Assembly (NCBI GenBank): GCA_019695095.1
Contig: JAIBAQ010000061.1
Location: forward strand, 1-32,607
DNA: 32,607 nt
Origin: Candidatus Hydrogenedentota bacterium
Lineage (GTDB): Bacteria; Hydrogenedentota; Hydrogenedentia; Hydrogenedentales; SLHB01
Reading direction: 5' to 3'
Part shown: positions 1-9,501 of the stretch, in pieces
Numbering within the stretch: the first letter of the stretch is position 1
Layout: each line of letters starts with the position of its first letter
Made by a program: the position numbers and the translations under genes
Notes under the pieces: generated by a model
The model's input: only the letters and a program-made list of their open reading frames with translations
What the model was told of the DNA's origin: nothing
Database searches by the model: none

Positions 1-1336
1 AAACAACAACCATTGCCAAAAACCAGATAACCACTGCCGCCGCGAGCCCTTCAACAAGCGTACCCAACGTCTGCAAACGGTACCCTTGGGACAATGTCAT
101 GCCCGAGAATTGGGTGACTACCCAGAAGTAACTGTCGTTTGCGTGCGACACCAGCATTCCGCCGGCACCAATGGCAACCACAGTGAGCGCCTTGCCCGCC
201 TCCCCATCCAGCCCCAAAGCGGGCAAAAGCGGCGCGACGAGTCCGGCCGTGGTGATCATGGCCACGGTCGACGAACCCTGTGCCGTCTTTAGTCCCGCAG
301 CGACCAACAACGGCAGCAGAATGCCAATGCCTTCATGTCCCTGGAAGCCCGTCCCAATTACGTCAGCGATCCCGGAGTTCTGCAGGACCTTGCCAAATGC
401 CCCACCCGCGCCCGTGATAACAATGATCGAAGACGCGGATACGATTGCCTTTCCCACCAATCCATCCGTGGAAAGCAGCTTTCGGTCGAACGGTTTGGGC
501 AACAGGAAGGCAAACAGAGCCCCGATGAGCAATGAGACGATTGGTTGACCAAGAAAGACAATCACATCGGTCAGTCTGCCCACACCCAATGGATTGCTCG
601 GCAACTCCGCTATCGAACGGACAAGTATGAGTATGATGGGAAGCAGTATCGGCGTCAGCGACTTTGCCGTCGATGGCAAATCATCGTGCCCCTTCCTCAT
701 ATCTGCCGGCTCCTCAACTTCTGGGCGAAGATCAAGCCGGCCCGCGACCTTGACTGCAAAAGTCCAACCCGCGAACGTCGCAAAAAGACCGACAATCCCA
801 CCCCAGAGAATTACCAGTCCGAGATCGGCATTGAGAACACCCGCTGCCCCCACAGGCCCTGGCGTCGGTGGAACCATCGTGTGCGTCGAGTACAGTCCCA
901 GGCTCAAAGCGATAGCGCCCGCAGCCAGCGACACATTCGCCTTACGCGCCAACGCCTTGTTGATCGGTGACAACAACACGAATGCAGAGTCGCAGAACAC
1001 AGGTATGGAAACCACGTAGCCCACGAGCGCCATAGCCAGTGGCGTGTTCTTCTCACCCGTAATCCGTAGAGCGCGCTCCGCCAATCGCAACGCCCCGCCA
1101 GACTGTTCAAGAAACGACCCGATGATGGAACCCGCCAGTATGACGATGCCTATGGCGCCTACCGTGTTCCCGAAACCCGTATTGACCGAACTCACGACAT
1201 CCTTCAGCGGCATGTTTGCGCAAATACCGAAACCAAATGCGGCAGCCAGCAGCGCCAGGAAAGGATGCAGCTTCAATTTCGCAGTCGCGATCACGATGAA
1301 CACGATGGAGAGAACGAGCAATGCAATAAGTAACAT
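1..1336 (-). CDS. GntP-family gluconate:H+ symporter (3' end cut by the window edge)
   Basis: Read on the minus strand from ATG 1336, the frame stays open for 445 codons to the window edge. It gives a strongly hydrophobic, multi-helix inner-membrane protein beginning MLLIALLVLSIVFIV. Hallmarks of the GntP family are visible: GYVVSIPVFCDSAFVLLSP, the segment LYSTHTMVPPTPGPVGAAG, and the near-terminal HANDSYFWVV. The family is normally about 440-450 residues, so only a few codons and the stop are missing. A GAGGGGG ribosome-binding site lies about 6 nt before the ATG. The family imports gluconate or related sugar acids with protons; the exact substrate cannot be read here. It diverges from the hydrolase gene at 1488 across a 151-bp intergenic region. 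Confidence 0.93.
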   Translation of the reverse strand, partial: MLLIALLVLSIVFIVIATAKLKLHPFLALLAAAFGFGICANMPLKDVVSSVNTGFGNTVGAIGIVILAGSIIGSFLEQSGGALRLAERALRITGEKNTPLAMALVGYVVSIPVFCDSAFVLLSPINKALARKANVSLAAGAIALSLGLYSTHTMVPPTPGPVGAAGVLNADLGLVILWGGIVGLFATFAGWTFAVKVAGRLDLRPEVEEPADMRKGHDDLPSTAKSLTPILLPIILILVRSIAELPSNPLGVGRLTDVIVFLGQPIVSLLIGALFAFLLPKPFDRKLLSTDGLVGKAIVSASSIIVITGAGGAFGKVLQNSGIADVIGTGFQGHEGIGILLPLLVAAGLKTAQGSSTVAMITTAGLVAPLLPALGLDGEAGKALTVVAIGAGGMLVSHANDSYFWVVTQFSGMTLSQGYRLQTLGTLVEGLAAAVVIWFLAMVVV

Positions 1337-1416
1337 ACTTCCCCCTCAATGGTGCGTCTCAAACCCCACACAAAGCGAGCGCATTCTTCTGCCCAAAGAG
1401 GTGCTCGGGCTGAGAT

Positions 1417-1446
1417 TTGCATTCCACCCAGGCGCAACCCTAGCAT
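1417..1446 (+). promoter_or_regulatory. Candidate sigma70-type promoter for the 1488-5408 gene group
   Basis: TTGCAT at 1417-1422 and TAGCAT at 1441-1446 are separated by 18 nt. The predicted start near 1453 leaves a leader of about 35 nt before the GTG at 1488. It lies in the intergenic gap of a divergent gene pair. This is pattern matching only, with imperfect hexamers. Confidence 0.35.
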
Positions 1447-1487
1447 GCTTCACGATAGACTTGCACATTGGGGAGGCGGGGAACCAC

Positions 1488-2315
1488 GTGACCACGGGAA
1501 CATTTCGCACGCACGACAACCAAGATCTCGCGACACAGTCGTGGGAAGTCGGCCAAGAGCCTCGTGCGTCGCTGATCATAATCCACGGTTTTGGCCATCA
1601 TGGAGCCTGCTTTCAGGAAGTCGCTCAGCATCTCAATCACGCTGGTGTCAACGTCTACTCCTTCGACCAGCGAGGCCACGGCAAATCTCCCGGAAAGCGC
1701 GGCTTCATCAATTCATTCGACGATACGATTTCCGATGTCCGCACCTTTATGCAAAGCATCAAGGCAAATGTGGAAGGCCGCCCGCTGTTCCTGATGGGGC
1801 ACAGCATGGGGGGGCTTGTTCTTGGAGTCTATGTCTTGCGTCATGCTCCAGCCGTGCGCGGTCTTATCTTCAGCAGCGCGCTGCTGAAGATCCCGGACAG
1901 TGTGCCGCCCTTCCTCATCAAGCTGGCGGCATTTCTGGGGAAGTACTTGCCGACACTGCCCGTTCAAGGCGTCAATTTCAAGGCGGTCTCGCGCGATCCG
2001 GCCGCCATCGAAGAAATGCTGAACGATCCCCTTCGCTATACGGGCCGCATGCAGGCGCGCACCGGCGCGGAAATCGGCAAGGCCATCGCCGAATTGAACG
2101 AAGGCATGGATCGTATAGAAGATCCCCTGCTTATACTCCACGGCACCGCCGACCAACTTACCGACCCTTCGGGCAGCAAGAATCTCTACGACCGATCTAA
2201 ATCGACGGACAAAACGCTCCGTATATTCGAGCATGGTTACCACGAACTTTACAACGACCTCGACAAATCCGCATTCATGACCGAGATTACCGACTGGATG
2301 CTGAAGCGCTCGTGA
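1488..2315 (+). CDS. Alpha/beta hydrolase, monoacylglycerol-lipase-like
   Basis: This is a 275-residue soluble alpha/beta hydrolase. The oxyanion-hole motif HGFGHH, the SFDQRGHGKSPG strand-loop and the nucleophile elbow GHSMGG (Ser106) are followed by Asp222 in HGTADQ and His252 in EHGYHE, giving the complete Ser-Asp-His triad in family order. Length and motifs match the monoacylglycerol lipase/lysophospholipase family (about 275-300 residues), which hydrolyses monoacylglycerols or similar esters. The frame is open upstream to 1044, but that part runs antisense to the permease gene. GTG 1488 is chosen because the protein then begins MTTGTFRTHDN as in relatives and a GGAGG lies 12-16 nt upstream. 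No signal peptide is seen. It sits 37 nt before the lactate permease gene, probably in one transcript. Confidence 0.88.
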   Translation: MTTGTFRTHDNQDLATQSWEVGQEPRASLIIIHGFGHHGACFQEVAQHLNHAGVNVYSFDQRGHGKSPGKRGFINSFDDTISDVRTFMQSIKANVEGRPLFLMGHSMGGLVLGVYVLRHAPAVRGLIFSSALLKIPDSVPPFLIKLAAFLGKYLPTLPVQGVNFKAVSRDPAAIEEMLNDPLRYTGRMQARTGAEIGKAIAELNEGMDRIEDPLLILHGTADQLTDPSGSKNLYDRSKSTDKTLRIFEHGYHELYNDLDKSAFMTEITDWMLKRS

Positions 2316-2352
2316 GTAATCTCCAAGCCTAACGTAAAGAAGTACCACCAAC

Positions 2353-4152
2353 ATGTCCCCCGCTCTACTCGCAGTTCTCTCCGTACTCCCCATCTTTACC
2401 GTCGGTTTGCTCGTCGTAGGCCTGAAATGGCCCGCGAGCCGCGCGATGCCCATTTGCTACATCATCGCGGTTGCGCTTGCGCTCGGCGTGTGGAAAACGC
2501 CGGGCGCGCGGGTCGCCGCCGCTTCCATCAATGGACTCTTTGTTATGGGCACGCTGGTGTACATCATCTTCGGCGCAATTCTGCTGCTCAACACACTCAA
2601 TGCCAGCGGAGCGCTGACGGTTATTCGCAACGGCTTTACGAGCGTCACGCTCGATAGAAGAATCCAGGTAATCATCGTCGCCTGGCTATTCGGGTCCTTC
2701 ATCGAAGGTGCTGCGGGCTTCGGCACCCCGGCGGCATTGGCTGTTCCCCTTATGGTTGGCTTGGGTTTTCCGGCCATGGCCGCGGTCATTGCCGGATTGA
2801 TCATTCAATGCACGGCCGTGTCTTTCGGTGCAGCCGGCACGCCTATTCTCCTGGGAATCGCTACCGGCCTTGGTGACGACGCCAGCGTCAAAGACTTCGC
2901 GATCGCGCACGGCTTTCAGCACACGCCCGAATTCCTGGCCCACATTGGCGTCAAGACCGCCATTCTTCACACGGTTGCAGGGACATTCGTCCCCCTGATT
3001 GTTGTCGCAATCATGACACGCATGTTTGGAGAGCGCCGCGCGTTCTCCGATGGTCTCAGGGTGTGGAAGTTCGCGGTCTTTTCCGCGTTCGCGATGACCA
3101 TCCCCTACCTCATCTGCGCCTTCGCTCTCGGACCCGAGTTCCCTTCGCTCATTGGCAGTCTCGTTGGCCTCGCTGTTGTCGTTCTTGCTGCCCGCAAAGG
3201 GTTCCTGATGCCCGATAGGAACGAAGTATGGGATTTCCCTTCGCGCAACACGTGGGACGCCGAATGGTCGGGGACCCTATCGCTGGACGAGAACGACAGT
3301 CCTCCCTCGTTTGGTCTATTCCGGGCTTGGTCCCCGTACCTCCTGGTAGCGATTCTGCTCGTTTTGTCGCGACTGCGGGCGTTTCCAATCGGAGGTTGGC
3401 TGAAGCAAGCCGTCAAGATCAATGCCATGCACGTGTTCGACACCGACATCTCGATAACGTTTGAGCCCCTCTATTCTCCTGGTTCGTTCTTCATTGCCGT
3501 CTCCCTGATTACTCTATTTCTGCACCAGATGAGCCTCACTGCCTACAAACAGGCTTGGCGCACGAGCATTGGCACGGCTCTGCGCTCGTCAAAAGCACTC
3601 ATCTTCACCGTCCCCATGGTCCAGGTCTTTCTCTGTTCTGACGGTGGCGCGGCAGGCTACGACAAAATGCCAATCGTACTCGCGGACGGAGTCGCGGCGC
3701 TGACGGGAACTGCCTGGCCTCTCTTCGCCCCATTCATCGGCGGCCTTGGCTCATTCATCGCCGGCAGCAATACGGTCAGCAACATGATGTTCTCGCTCTT
3801 CCAGTTCGGCATGGGGCAACACATCGGCGTCGATCCCACGTGGATCGTCGCTCTGCAAAATGCCGGTGGCGCTGCAGGAAACATGATCTGCGTCCACAAC
3901 GTTGTCGCGGCCTCCGCCGTGGTAGGCCTCGACGGAAGGGAAGGTCCCATCATTCGAAAGACCCTGCTTCCCTTTGCATACTACGCACTATTTACTGGAA
4001 GTTTGGGCTACGCCATTGTGCGCTATCCCGATGCAGGCCTTTTCAATTGCGGCTCAGCCATTGCTCTGCTGATCGGAATTCTGGCCGTAACATGCGTTGT
4101 CAAGGGTGCGCGGGTTCGCTCCGGCGTAATCGGTTATACTGATCCCTCGTGA
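2353..4152 (+). CDS. lldP: L-lactate permease family transporter
   Basis: This 599-residue polytopic inner-membrane protein has more than ten hydrophobic segments. Signatures of the lactate permease family (Lactate_perm) are clear: [13 protein letters not shown] near residue 117, [14 protein letters not shown], the late [14 protein letters not shown] and the terminal [17 protein letters not shown]. The family imports L-lactate, D-lactate or glycolate with protons. Length is at the upper end of the family, with a hydrophilic insertion around residues 290-320. The ribosome-binding site before ATG 2353 is weak (AAAGAAG), which fits translation within an operon. The stop codon lies 14 nt before the start of the SGNH hydrolase. 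Next to a GntP permease and esterase-like genes, it suggests scavenging of small hydroxy acids, although substrate specificity is inferred. Confidence 0.93.
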   Translation: MSPALLAVLSVLPIFTVGLLVVGLKWPASRAMPICYIIAVALALGVWKTPGARVAAASINGLFVMGTLVYIIFGAILLLNTLNASGALTVIRNGFTSVTLDRRIQVIIVAWLFGSFIEGAAGFGTPAALAVPLMVGLGFPAMAAVIAGLIIQCTAVSFGAAGTPILLGIATGLGDDASVKDFAIAHGFQHTPEFLAHIGVKTAILHTVAGTFVPLIVVAIMTRMFGERRAFSDGLRVWKFAVFSAFAMTIPYLICAFALGPEFPSLIGSLVGLAVVVLAARKGFLMPDRNEVWDFPSRNTWDAEWSGTLSLDENDSPPSFGLFRAWSPYLLVAILLVLSRLRAFPIGGWLKQAVKINAMHVFDTDISITFEPLYSPGSFFIAVSLITLFLHQMSLTAYKQAWRTSIGTALRSSKALIFTVPMVQVFLCSDGGAAGYDKMPIVLADGVAALTGTAWPLFAPFIGGLGSFIAGSNTVSNMMFSLFQFGMGQHIGVDPTWIVALQNAGGAAGNMICVHNVVAASAVVGLDGREGPIIRKTLLPFAYYALFTGSLGYAIVRYPDAGLFNCGSAIALLIGILAVTCVVKGARVRSGVIGYTDPS

Positions 4153-4166
4153 CGAAAGGAGAACTT

Positions 4167-5408
4167 ATGACTACCTGCCTCGTTCGACGCCTGCTATTCA
4201 CGGCGCTGCTTTGCCTTCTACTCGTTGCAGCAGCACCCGCCGATTCCAACTTCTTCCTCAAAGATGGCGACACCGTCGACTTCTACGGAGACAGCATCAC
4301 GGAACAGCGCCTGTACACCACGTACACGGAGGCGTTCGTCGCCACGCGCTATCCCGACCTTAAGGTAACGTTCTATGCGCGCGGCGTCGGCGGTGACACT
4401 ACGTGGGGTGGTTGGATGGGCACAAGCGAAGTCCGCGTCAAACGAGACGTTAAACCGGACAAGCCCACCGTCATTACCGTCATGTTGGGCATGAACGATG
4501 CCGGTTACGTTCCCTACGATCCCAAGATTCTTGCGACCTACCAGGAGTGGTACGGGAAGCTCATAGGCTTTCTGCAAGCTGCCGCGCCCCGCGCGCGATT
4601 CACACTGATTGGGACTTCCCCGTACGACCAATGGGCGCACCCGGAGGCTGAGCGCAAAGGCTACAACGACACCCTCCTTAAATACGTGGACCACGTGAAG
4701 TGGCGTGCCGAGCAACACCATTTTGGATTTGTCGACTTCAACGCTCCGGTCACCAACGCTATTCAGGCTGCATTGGCCGCGAACGACCCCAAGGCGAACA
4801 CCTTCGTCCCCGATACCATTCACCCTGGCCCCAGCGGACAACTGGTCATGGCCGCCGCGCTGCTGAAAGGATGGAACGCGAATGGCGTCGTGAGCGATGT
4901 AGTCATTGATGCAGCCTCTGGCTCGGTCACAAAAGCCGAGAATGCCTGCGTGTTCAAGTTCAAGGATCTTGCGTGGTCGCAGAAGGACCACGCCCTTCCA
5001 TTCCCGGCCGACGAGTCAATGGAACTGGCTCTCAAGTACTCCGATTTCACCGACGCCTTAAACCGTCAAATGCTCACCGTGCGCGGCCTGCAAACCGGAA
5101 AGTACCGGCTTGAGATCGATGGCAAAGCTGTCGTCGAGCTTCCCGCAGAAGACTGGGCCAAAGGCGTAAATCTCGCCGTCCTCGACACGCCCATGCGCGC
5201 ACAAGCCAGCAAAGTGCTCGCGGAAACTGTGAAGCGCAACGATGCGCTCTTTACCCGCTGGCGCAATGTCGAGTTTCAACTTGCCGACTATCGAGCTTCT
5301 AAACAGGCGGCCGCTGCGCTCAAGAAAGTCGAGAAGGAAATCGCGCGGAAGCGCCATAACTTGGCTCAACCTCAGAAGCATGAATACAAACTCGTGAAGA
5401 TTCAGTAA
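4167..5408 (+). CDS. Secreted SGNH/GDSL-family esterase
   Basis: This is a 413-residue exported hydrolase. A Sec signal peptide (LLFTALLCLLLVAAAPA) ends near residue 28. The SGNH blocks follow: GDSIT with Ser43, the GVGGDT glycine block, GMNDAG with the block III Asn, and DTIHP with Asp216 and His219. Residues from about 240 onward form a C-terminal region with no motif I recognise, ending in a lysine-rich segment. Relatives act on acetylated or acylated carbohydrates and lipids. ATG 4167 is preferred because AAGGAG lies 6 nt upstream. An in-frame GTG at 4149 overlaps the previous stop but has no such site. It is the last gene of the probable 1488-5408 operon and is followed 13 nt later by a strong hairpin. 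Confidence 0.88.
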   Translation: MTTCLVRRLLFTALLCLLLVAAAPADSNFFLKDGDTVDFYGDSITEQRLYTTYTEAFVATRYPDLKVTFYARGVGGDTTWGGWMGTSEVRVKRDVKPDKPTVITVMLGMNDAGYVPYDPKILATYQEWYGKLIGFLQAAAPRARFTLIGTSPYDQWAHPEAERKGYNDTLLKYVDHVKWRAEQHHFGFVDFNAPVTNAIQAALAANDPKANTFVPDTIHPGPSGQLVMAAALLKGWNANGVVSDVVIDAASGSVTKAENACVFKFKDLAWSQKDHALPFPADESMELALKYSDFTDALNRQMLTVRGLQTGKYRLEIDGKAVVELPAEDWAKGVNLAVLDTPMRAQASKVLAETVKRNDALFTRWRNVEFQLADYRASKQAAAALKKVEKEIARKRHNLAQPQKHEYKLVKIQ

Positions 5409-5420
5409 TCGCATAACCAT

Positions 5421-5453
5421 AACCCTCGCCGGTCATCTTGGCCGGCGAGGGTT
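5421..5453 (+). terminator. Strong hairpin, probable terminator of the 1488-5408 operon
   Basis: A perfect 12-bp stem (5421-5432 pairing with 5442-5453, arm AACCCTCGCCGG) encloses a 9-nt loop, starting 13 nt after the SGNH hydrolase stop. No T-run follows, so it may stop transcription inefficiently or protect a 3' end. Confidence 0.6.
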
Positions 5454-5510
5454 GCACTCGTGTAGAAGTCACAGTTGCCAGACCGTCAACTCTTCCAGGG
5501 GGGAATTCAG

Positions 5511-8015
5511 ATGAAGGTGTGGTTCGCAATCGCTCTCCTAGCTTTTGCAGTCTTGGTACCAGCCCAACCCTCCCTCGCAACTCCGGCCGAAATGGCAGGC
5601 TTGGGACAATGGACATCGGCAAATTTCGACTGCGCGGCCTCTTACACCCCGCCAGCAAGTCTGACAATCAAGGAGCACTTTGACATTGTCTGGCAAAACT
5701 GCAGAGTCGACAAGCCGCTCACGCTGGGCGCTGTGCAATTCGACCGTGGACTCTTCACACATGCTCCAAGCGACATCCTGGTGAAATTACCTGGAGCAGC
5801 AAAGGAATTCACCGCCGTGGTGGGCATCGACACCAATGCGCAAACCCGCGGCAATTCAGGCAGCGTCATATTTTCCGTCGTTGCCAACGGAGCGCCTGTC
5901 TTCACATCCCCCACGATTCGCGAGGGCATGCCACCTCATTCCGTACAAGTCGATTTGGCGGGAGCCACCGAATTCAATCTTCGCGTGAGCGATGCCGGCG
6001 ATGGTATCAGTTGCGATCAGGCAATTTGGGCGAATGCAAAAGTTGAGTTGTCCGATGGCCGCACATATTGGTTGGGCGACCTCCCCATCGTACAAGGCCA
6101 GGATGAACCGGCGTTCACTCAAGGACCTCCCTTCTCCTTTCAGTATGGTGACAAATCTTCCACGGAAGTACTGTCGCGTTTTGAGAAGCATTCCTCAACC
6201 GGCCAACTTGACGACAATCGGCTTCGCCACGAAATCATCTACCGAGATCCGGTAACGTCGCTTGAGATTCGCTGCATCGTCGTAGAATACTTCGACTTTC
6301 CCACCGTCGAATGGACGTTGTACTTTAAGAACGCAGGCGCCAAAGACACGCCGATCCTGTCGAATGTCCTTCCTCTCGACACGACCTTCACGCGCCTCGC
6401 CGATGACGTATATGCGCGTTTTGCGCGCCCCGGCGAGTTTGCTCTGCATCATCACACCGGCAGCAACTGCGTCCCCGATGACTACGAGCCTCACGAAACC
6501 GTTCTGAAGGCCAAGGAAGTCAAGACACTTACGTCTGCGGGTGGACGCGGCAGCAATGGAGTCTTCCCTTACTTCAACATCGAGTGGCCCGGACAAGGTG
6601 TCATCGCAGTTGTTGGCTGGCCCGGACAGTGGTCCGCATCGTTTACGCGCGATGAAGGCGCCAATCTACGGATTAGAGCAGGCCAAGAGCTGACGCATTT
6701 CACGTTGCATCCAGGCGAGGAAGTGCGCACGCCCCTCGTGGTACTTCAGTTCTGGAACGGTAATCGTGAAGACGCCCAGAATACCTGGCGCAGATGGATG
6801 ATTGCGCACAATGTCCCGCGCCAGAATGGCAAGCTGTGCACGATGCACCTGGCGGGATGTTCTTCGCATTTCTTTGGCGAAATGGTAACCGCGGATGAGG
6901 CCAGCCAGATTCAATTCATCGACCGATACGTCGAAGAGAAAATACCTCTCGATTATTGGTGGATGGACGCAGGTTGGTACTTCAACAAGTCCGGTTGGCC
7001 GAACACCGGAACCTGGGAAGTCGACACCAAACGATTCCCGCGCGGGCTGCGCGCCATAACCGACCACGCCCATTCCAAGGGCATCAAGTCAATCGTATGG
7101 TTTGAGCCGGAACGCGTCACGCCGGGAACGTGGCTGTACGATACACACCCAGAATGGCTATTGGGCAAAGACGGCGAACAGAAACTACTCAACCTGGGCA
7201 ATCCCGATGCATGGACATGGCTTGTGGATCACACGGACAAGCTGCTGACCGAGCAAGGCATTGACCTCTATCGCCAAGACTTCAACATGGACCCGCTCGC
7301 GTACTGGCGCAATAACGATGCTCCAGATCGTCAGGGCATTACCGAAATTGGCCATATAACCGGATACCTGGCGTTCTGGGACGAATTGCTCAAGCGTCAC
7401 CCGGATCTTCGCATTGACTCATGCGCCAGCGGCGGCAGGCGAAACGATCTCGAAACCATGCGCCGTTCCGTACCTTTGTGGCGAACCGATTACATCCTCG
7501 AACCTATCGGAACGCAATGCTGCACCTATGGAATCTCCTCCTGGATACCTTTCCACGGTACCGGCGAGAAATTCGCGGACGCCTATCTCTTCCGCAGCAT
7601 GATGACGCCCTATCCCAACTGTCTATGGGATGCGCGCAGTAAAGACCTCGATTACAACGAGCTTCGACGACTCGTGACCCAGTGGAAGCAAGTCGCCCCG
7701 AATTACGCCGGAGACTTCTATCCACTCACGCCATACAGTCTTTCAGCGGATGCGTGGATGGCGTGGCAGTTCGATCGTCCGGAAGTAGGCGAAGGCATGA
7801 TTCAAGTCTTCCGGCGTGATGCGAGTATCTATCGCTCTGTTGATCTGACATTAAAGGGTCTTGACCGTACCGCAACCTATATCGTCACGGACCTCGATGC
7901 TCCCGACAATCCCCGCAAGATCGTGGGCGCCGAACTTCTGGATAAGGGACTCTTTGTGGAAATCCCCTTAAGACCAGGTTCGGTTCTGTTCACCTACAAA
8001 CGCGCGACACCCTAA
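5511..8015 (+). CDS. Secreted GH36-type alpha-galactosidase with N-terminal NPCBM domain
   Basis: This is an 834-residue exported enzyme. A Sec signal peptide (MKVWFAIALLAFAVLVPAQPSLA) is followed by an NPCBM carbohydrate-binding module (about 25-185; motifs FDRGLFTHAPS, VGIDTN and FNLRVSDAGDGISCDQAIW). The GH36 beta-supersandwich spans about 190-440, the TIM barrel about 450-745 and a C-terminal beta domain follows. Barrel motifs include DYWWMDAGWYF, WFEPERV, YRQDFN with the predicted nucleophile Asp590, and SCASGGRRND with the acid/base Asp646. Clan GH-D enzymes hydrolyse terminal alpha-galactosides with retention of configuration; specificity for galactose or N-acetylgalactosamine is not settled by sequence. 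The start is placed at ATG 5511, where an AGGGGGG site precedes a proper signal peptide. An in-frame start at 5475 would bury it. Confidence 0.93.
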   Translation: MKVWFAIALLAFAVLVPAQPSLATPAEMAGLGQWTSANFDCAASYTPPASLTIKEHFDIVWQNCRVDKPLTLGAVQFDRGLFTHAPSDILVKLPGAAKEFTAVVGIDTNAQTRGNSGSVIFSVVANGAPVFTSPTIREGMPPHSVQVDLAGATEFNLRVSDAGDGISCDQAIWANAKVELSDGRTYWLGDLPIVQGQDEPAFTQGPPFSFQYGDKSSTEVLSRFEKHSSTGQLDDNRLRHEIIYRDPVTSLEIRCIVVEYFDFPTVEWTLYFKNAGAKDTPILSNVLPLDTTFTRLADDVYARFARPGEFALHHHTGSNCVPDDYEPHETVLKAKEVKTLTSAGGRGSNGVFPYFNIEWPGQGVIAVVGWPGQWSASFTRDEGANLRIRAGQELTHFTLHPGEEVRTPLVVLQFWNGNREDAQNTWRRWMIAHNVPRQNGKLCTMHLAGCSSHFFGEMVTADEASQIQFIDRYVEEKIPLDYWWMDAGWYFNKSGWPNTGTWEVDTKRFPRGLRAITDHAHSKGIKSIVWFEPERVTPGTWLYDTHPEWLLGKDGEQKLLNLGNPDAWTWLVDHTDKLLTEQGIDLYRQDFNMDPLAYWRNNDAPDRQGITEIGHITGYLAFWDELLKRHPDLRIDSCASGGRRNDLETMRRSVPLWRTDYILEPIGTQCCTYGISSWIPFHGTGEKFADAYLFRSMMTPYPNCLWDARSKDLDYNELRRLVTQWKQVAPNYAGDFYPLTPYSLSADAWMAWQFDRPEVGEGMIQVFRRDASIYRSVDLTLKGLDRTATYIVTDLDAPDNPRKIVGAELLDKGLFVEIPLRPGSVLFTYKRATP

Positions 8016-8108
8016 CTTCGCAAATAGGAGAATCAGGAGTTTGCTTTTCCCCGGGCGCGTATTTCGCTACTATACCGCGTTCTACGTAGGCAACCTGGGA
8101 GAAGATCG

Positions 8109-9107
8109 ATGACTTTGGATGTTCAACGCCCCGAAGTGGCGTTCGCGATTGATGCAGTCCGCCTGGCTACGCAAGTTGCGAAAGAAGTACAGCGGGAACT
8201 CGTGGGACAAAGCCTCGCCAAAGAAGACAAATCCCCCGTGACCGTCGCCGACTTCGCCGCCCAGGCAATTGTCGGATTCATGCTCGACCGTTCATTCCCC
8301 AACGATCCCTTGGTTGCTGAGGAAGACTCCGAGTCGCTGCGCGCACCCGACAACTCGAAGATGCTCTCTCAGGTCGCCCGGTTCGTAGGCCAACATCTGG
8401 CCTACGCGACTCCGGAGACGGTCTGCCAATGGATCGATCGCGGCGCGGGCGAATCTGCCAATCGCTTCTGGACTCTCGATCCTATCGACGGAACGAAAGG
8501 GTTCCTGCGCGCCGATCAATATGCGATTGCTTTGGCGCTCATCGTCGATGGCAACGTGGAAGTCGGCGTGCTCGGATGCCCCAATCTCACCAATGCATAC
8601 ACGCCGGAACATGACGGCCCCGGTTCGCTGGTTGTTGCCGTTCGCGGACAAGGCACCTGGACGCGCGCGCTCGAAGGCGGCGAATGGACGCGCCTTGCCG
8701 TTTCGAACACGAGCAACCCCGCCGATGCGCGCATCCTGCGAAGCGTGGAAGCGGCGCACACCAATATCAGTGAAGTCGATCTCGTGGCCCAACGTCTCGG
8801 CGTACAGGCGCCCGCTGTCAAGATGGATAGCCAGGCAAAATATGCCGTCATGGCTGCCGGCGCAGGAGAGATTCTGTTTCGCCTGCTCTCTCCAAAGCGG
8901 CCTGACTACAAGGAAAAGATCTGGGACCAAGCGGCGGGGTCGCTCGTGATCGAAGAAGCCGGTGGTCGCATCACCGACCTTCAAGGCAAACCGCTCGACT
9001 TCACCCAAGGCCGTACACTATCCAGAAACACCGGGGTACTCGCTTCCAACAAGTTGCTGCACGATGCGGCCTTGAATGCTCTCATGCAAGAAGGCGCTGC
9101 TTCATAA
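8109..9107 (+). CDS. 3'(2'),5'-bisphosphate nucleotidase (HAL2/SAL1/CysQ type)
   Basis: This 332-residue cytoplasmic enzyme belongs to the Li+-sensitive inositol monophosphatase superfamily. Metal-binding motifs are all present: KSPVTVADF near residue 39, EEDS (Glu71, Glu72, Asp73), DPIDGTKGF (Asp124, Asp127) and WDQAAGSLVIEEAGG (Asp273). The length and the KSPVTVAD/GTKGF variants match HAL2/SAL1 rather than plain inositol monophosphatases. The predicted reaction is hydrolysis of 3'-phosphoadenosine 5'-phosphate to AMP, clearing the by-product of sulfation or sulfate assimilation. A GGGAGAAG site lies just before ATG 8109. No sulfur-assimilation gene is nearby, so the pathway is inferred from family only. 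Confidence 0.9.
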   Translation: MTLDVQRPEVAFAIDAVRLATQVAKEVQRELVGQSLAKEDKSPVTVADFAAQAIVGFMLDRSFPNDPLVAEEDSESLRAPDNSKMLSQVARFVGQHLAYATPETVCQWIDRGAGESANRFWTLDPIDGTKGFLRADQYAIALALIVDGNVEVGVLGCPNLTNAYTPEHDGPGSLVVAVRGQGTWTRALEGGEWTRLAVSNTSNPADARILRSVEAAHTNISEVDLVAQRLGVQAPAVKMDSQAKYAVMAAGAGEILFRLLSPKRPDYKEKIWDQAAGSLVIEEAGGRITDLQGKPLDFTQGRTLSRNTGVLASNKLLHDAALNALMQEGAAS

Positions 9108-9113
9108 AAGTTG

Positions 9114-9122
9114 TGGTATACT
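9114..9122 (+). promoter_or_regulatory. Candidate extended -10 promoter for the mini-lipopeptide genes
   Basis: TGGTATACT fits an extended -10 element (TGnTATACT) and begins 7 nt after the bisphosphate nucleotidase stop codon. No convincing -35 hexamer is present. If active, the first mini-gene at 9303 would have a leader of roughly 170 nt, containing the inverted repeat at 9152-9170. Confidence 0.35.
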
Positions 9123-9151
9123 CCCTCAGAATCACAAAGCGTTGCACATCA

Positions 9152-9170
9152 GAATTCGCATTTCGAATTC
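9152..9170. repeat. Inverted repeat GAATTCG-N5-CGAATTC
   Basis: Perfect 7-bp arms are separated by 5 nt, lying between the bisphosphate nucleotidase gene and the first mini-lipopeptide gene. It could be an operator or a small leader hairpin. Nothing else in the sequence identifies its role. Confidence 0.4.
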
Positions 9171-9302
9171 GTGTGTTTCCTCCTGCAAGGCATCACGCAA
9201 AGAAACAAGTAGTCGTTCGCGCTGTACAGTAGAGGGTCTCGCAGAGCGCCTCGGTCGCTGTGCCCTGCTAGTCCTTGGTTCTCTCTGAATGAAGGATTAC
9301 CA

Positions 9303-9419
9303 ATGAGGCATACAGCAATGAAGCCCCATGCGCCAATGCTGTTCAAATTGGCTTTCTCGATACCGATTGTTCTCGGAATCATGCTTCTGGCGTCGGGTTG
9401 TCCGCCGCAAACTCTCTAG
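9303..9419 (+). CDS. Mini-lipoprotein 1 (38 residues; lipobox LASGC)
   Basis: The gene encodes a 38-residue peptide: a basic/polar N-terminus (MRHTAMKPHAPMLFK), a hydrophobic core (LAFSIPIVLGIMLLA) and the lipobox LASGC with Cys33. Only CPPQTL would remain after signal peptidase II cleavage. An AAGGAT ribosome-binding site lies 5 nt upstream of the ATG. It is the first of three same-strand paralogues. Its hydrophobic core and CPP end closely match the third copy at DNA and protein level, which points to duplication. Expected fate: export, lipidation of the Cys and cleavage, releasing a signal peptide and a membrane-anchored hexapeptide. Function unknown. Small entericidin-type lipoproteins are longer, and enterococcal pheromones come from the signal peptide itself. 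Confidence 0.65.
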   Translation: MRHTAMKPHAPMLFKLAFSIPIVLGIMLLASGCPPQTL

Positions 9420-9501
9420 TCGCATTACGCTCCTAAGCAGTCGCCAGGGGAATCAATCTCTTGGTCGTGAATCCACGGTGTCTCATAGAGGAGATCTAGA
9501 A

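Noticed and set aside
1044-1487. Upstream extension of the monoacylglycerol-lipase-like frame
   Set aside because: It is antisense to the GntP permease gene, has no family similarity and no ribosome-binding site at its start. The family N-terminus begins at GTG 1488.
1349-2200. 283-codon open frame overlapping the hydrolase
   Set aside because: It lies in a different frame of a gene with a complete catalytic triad, and its translation is Arg/Ser/Pro-rich and without motifs.
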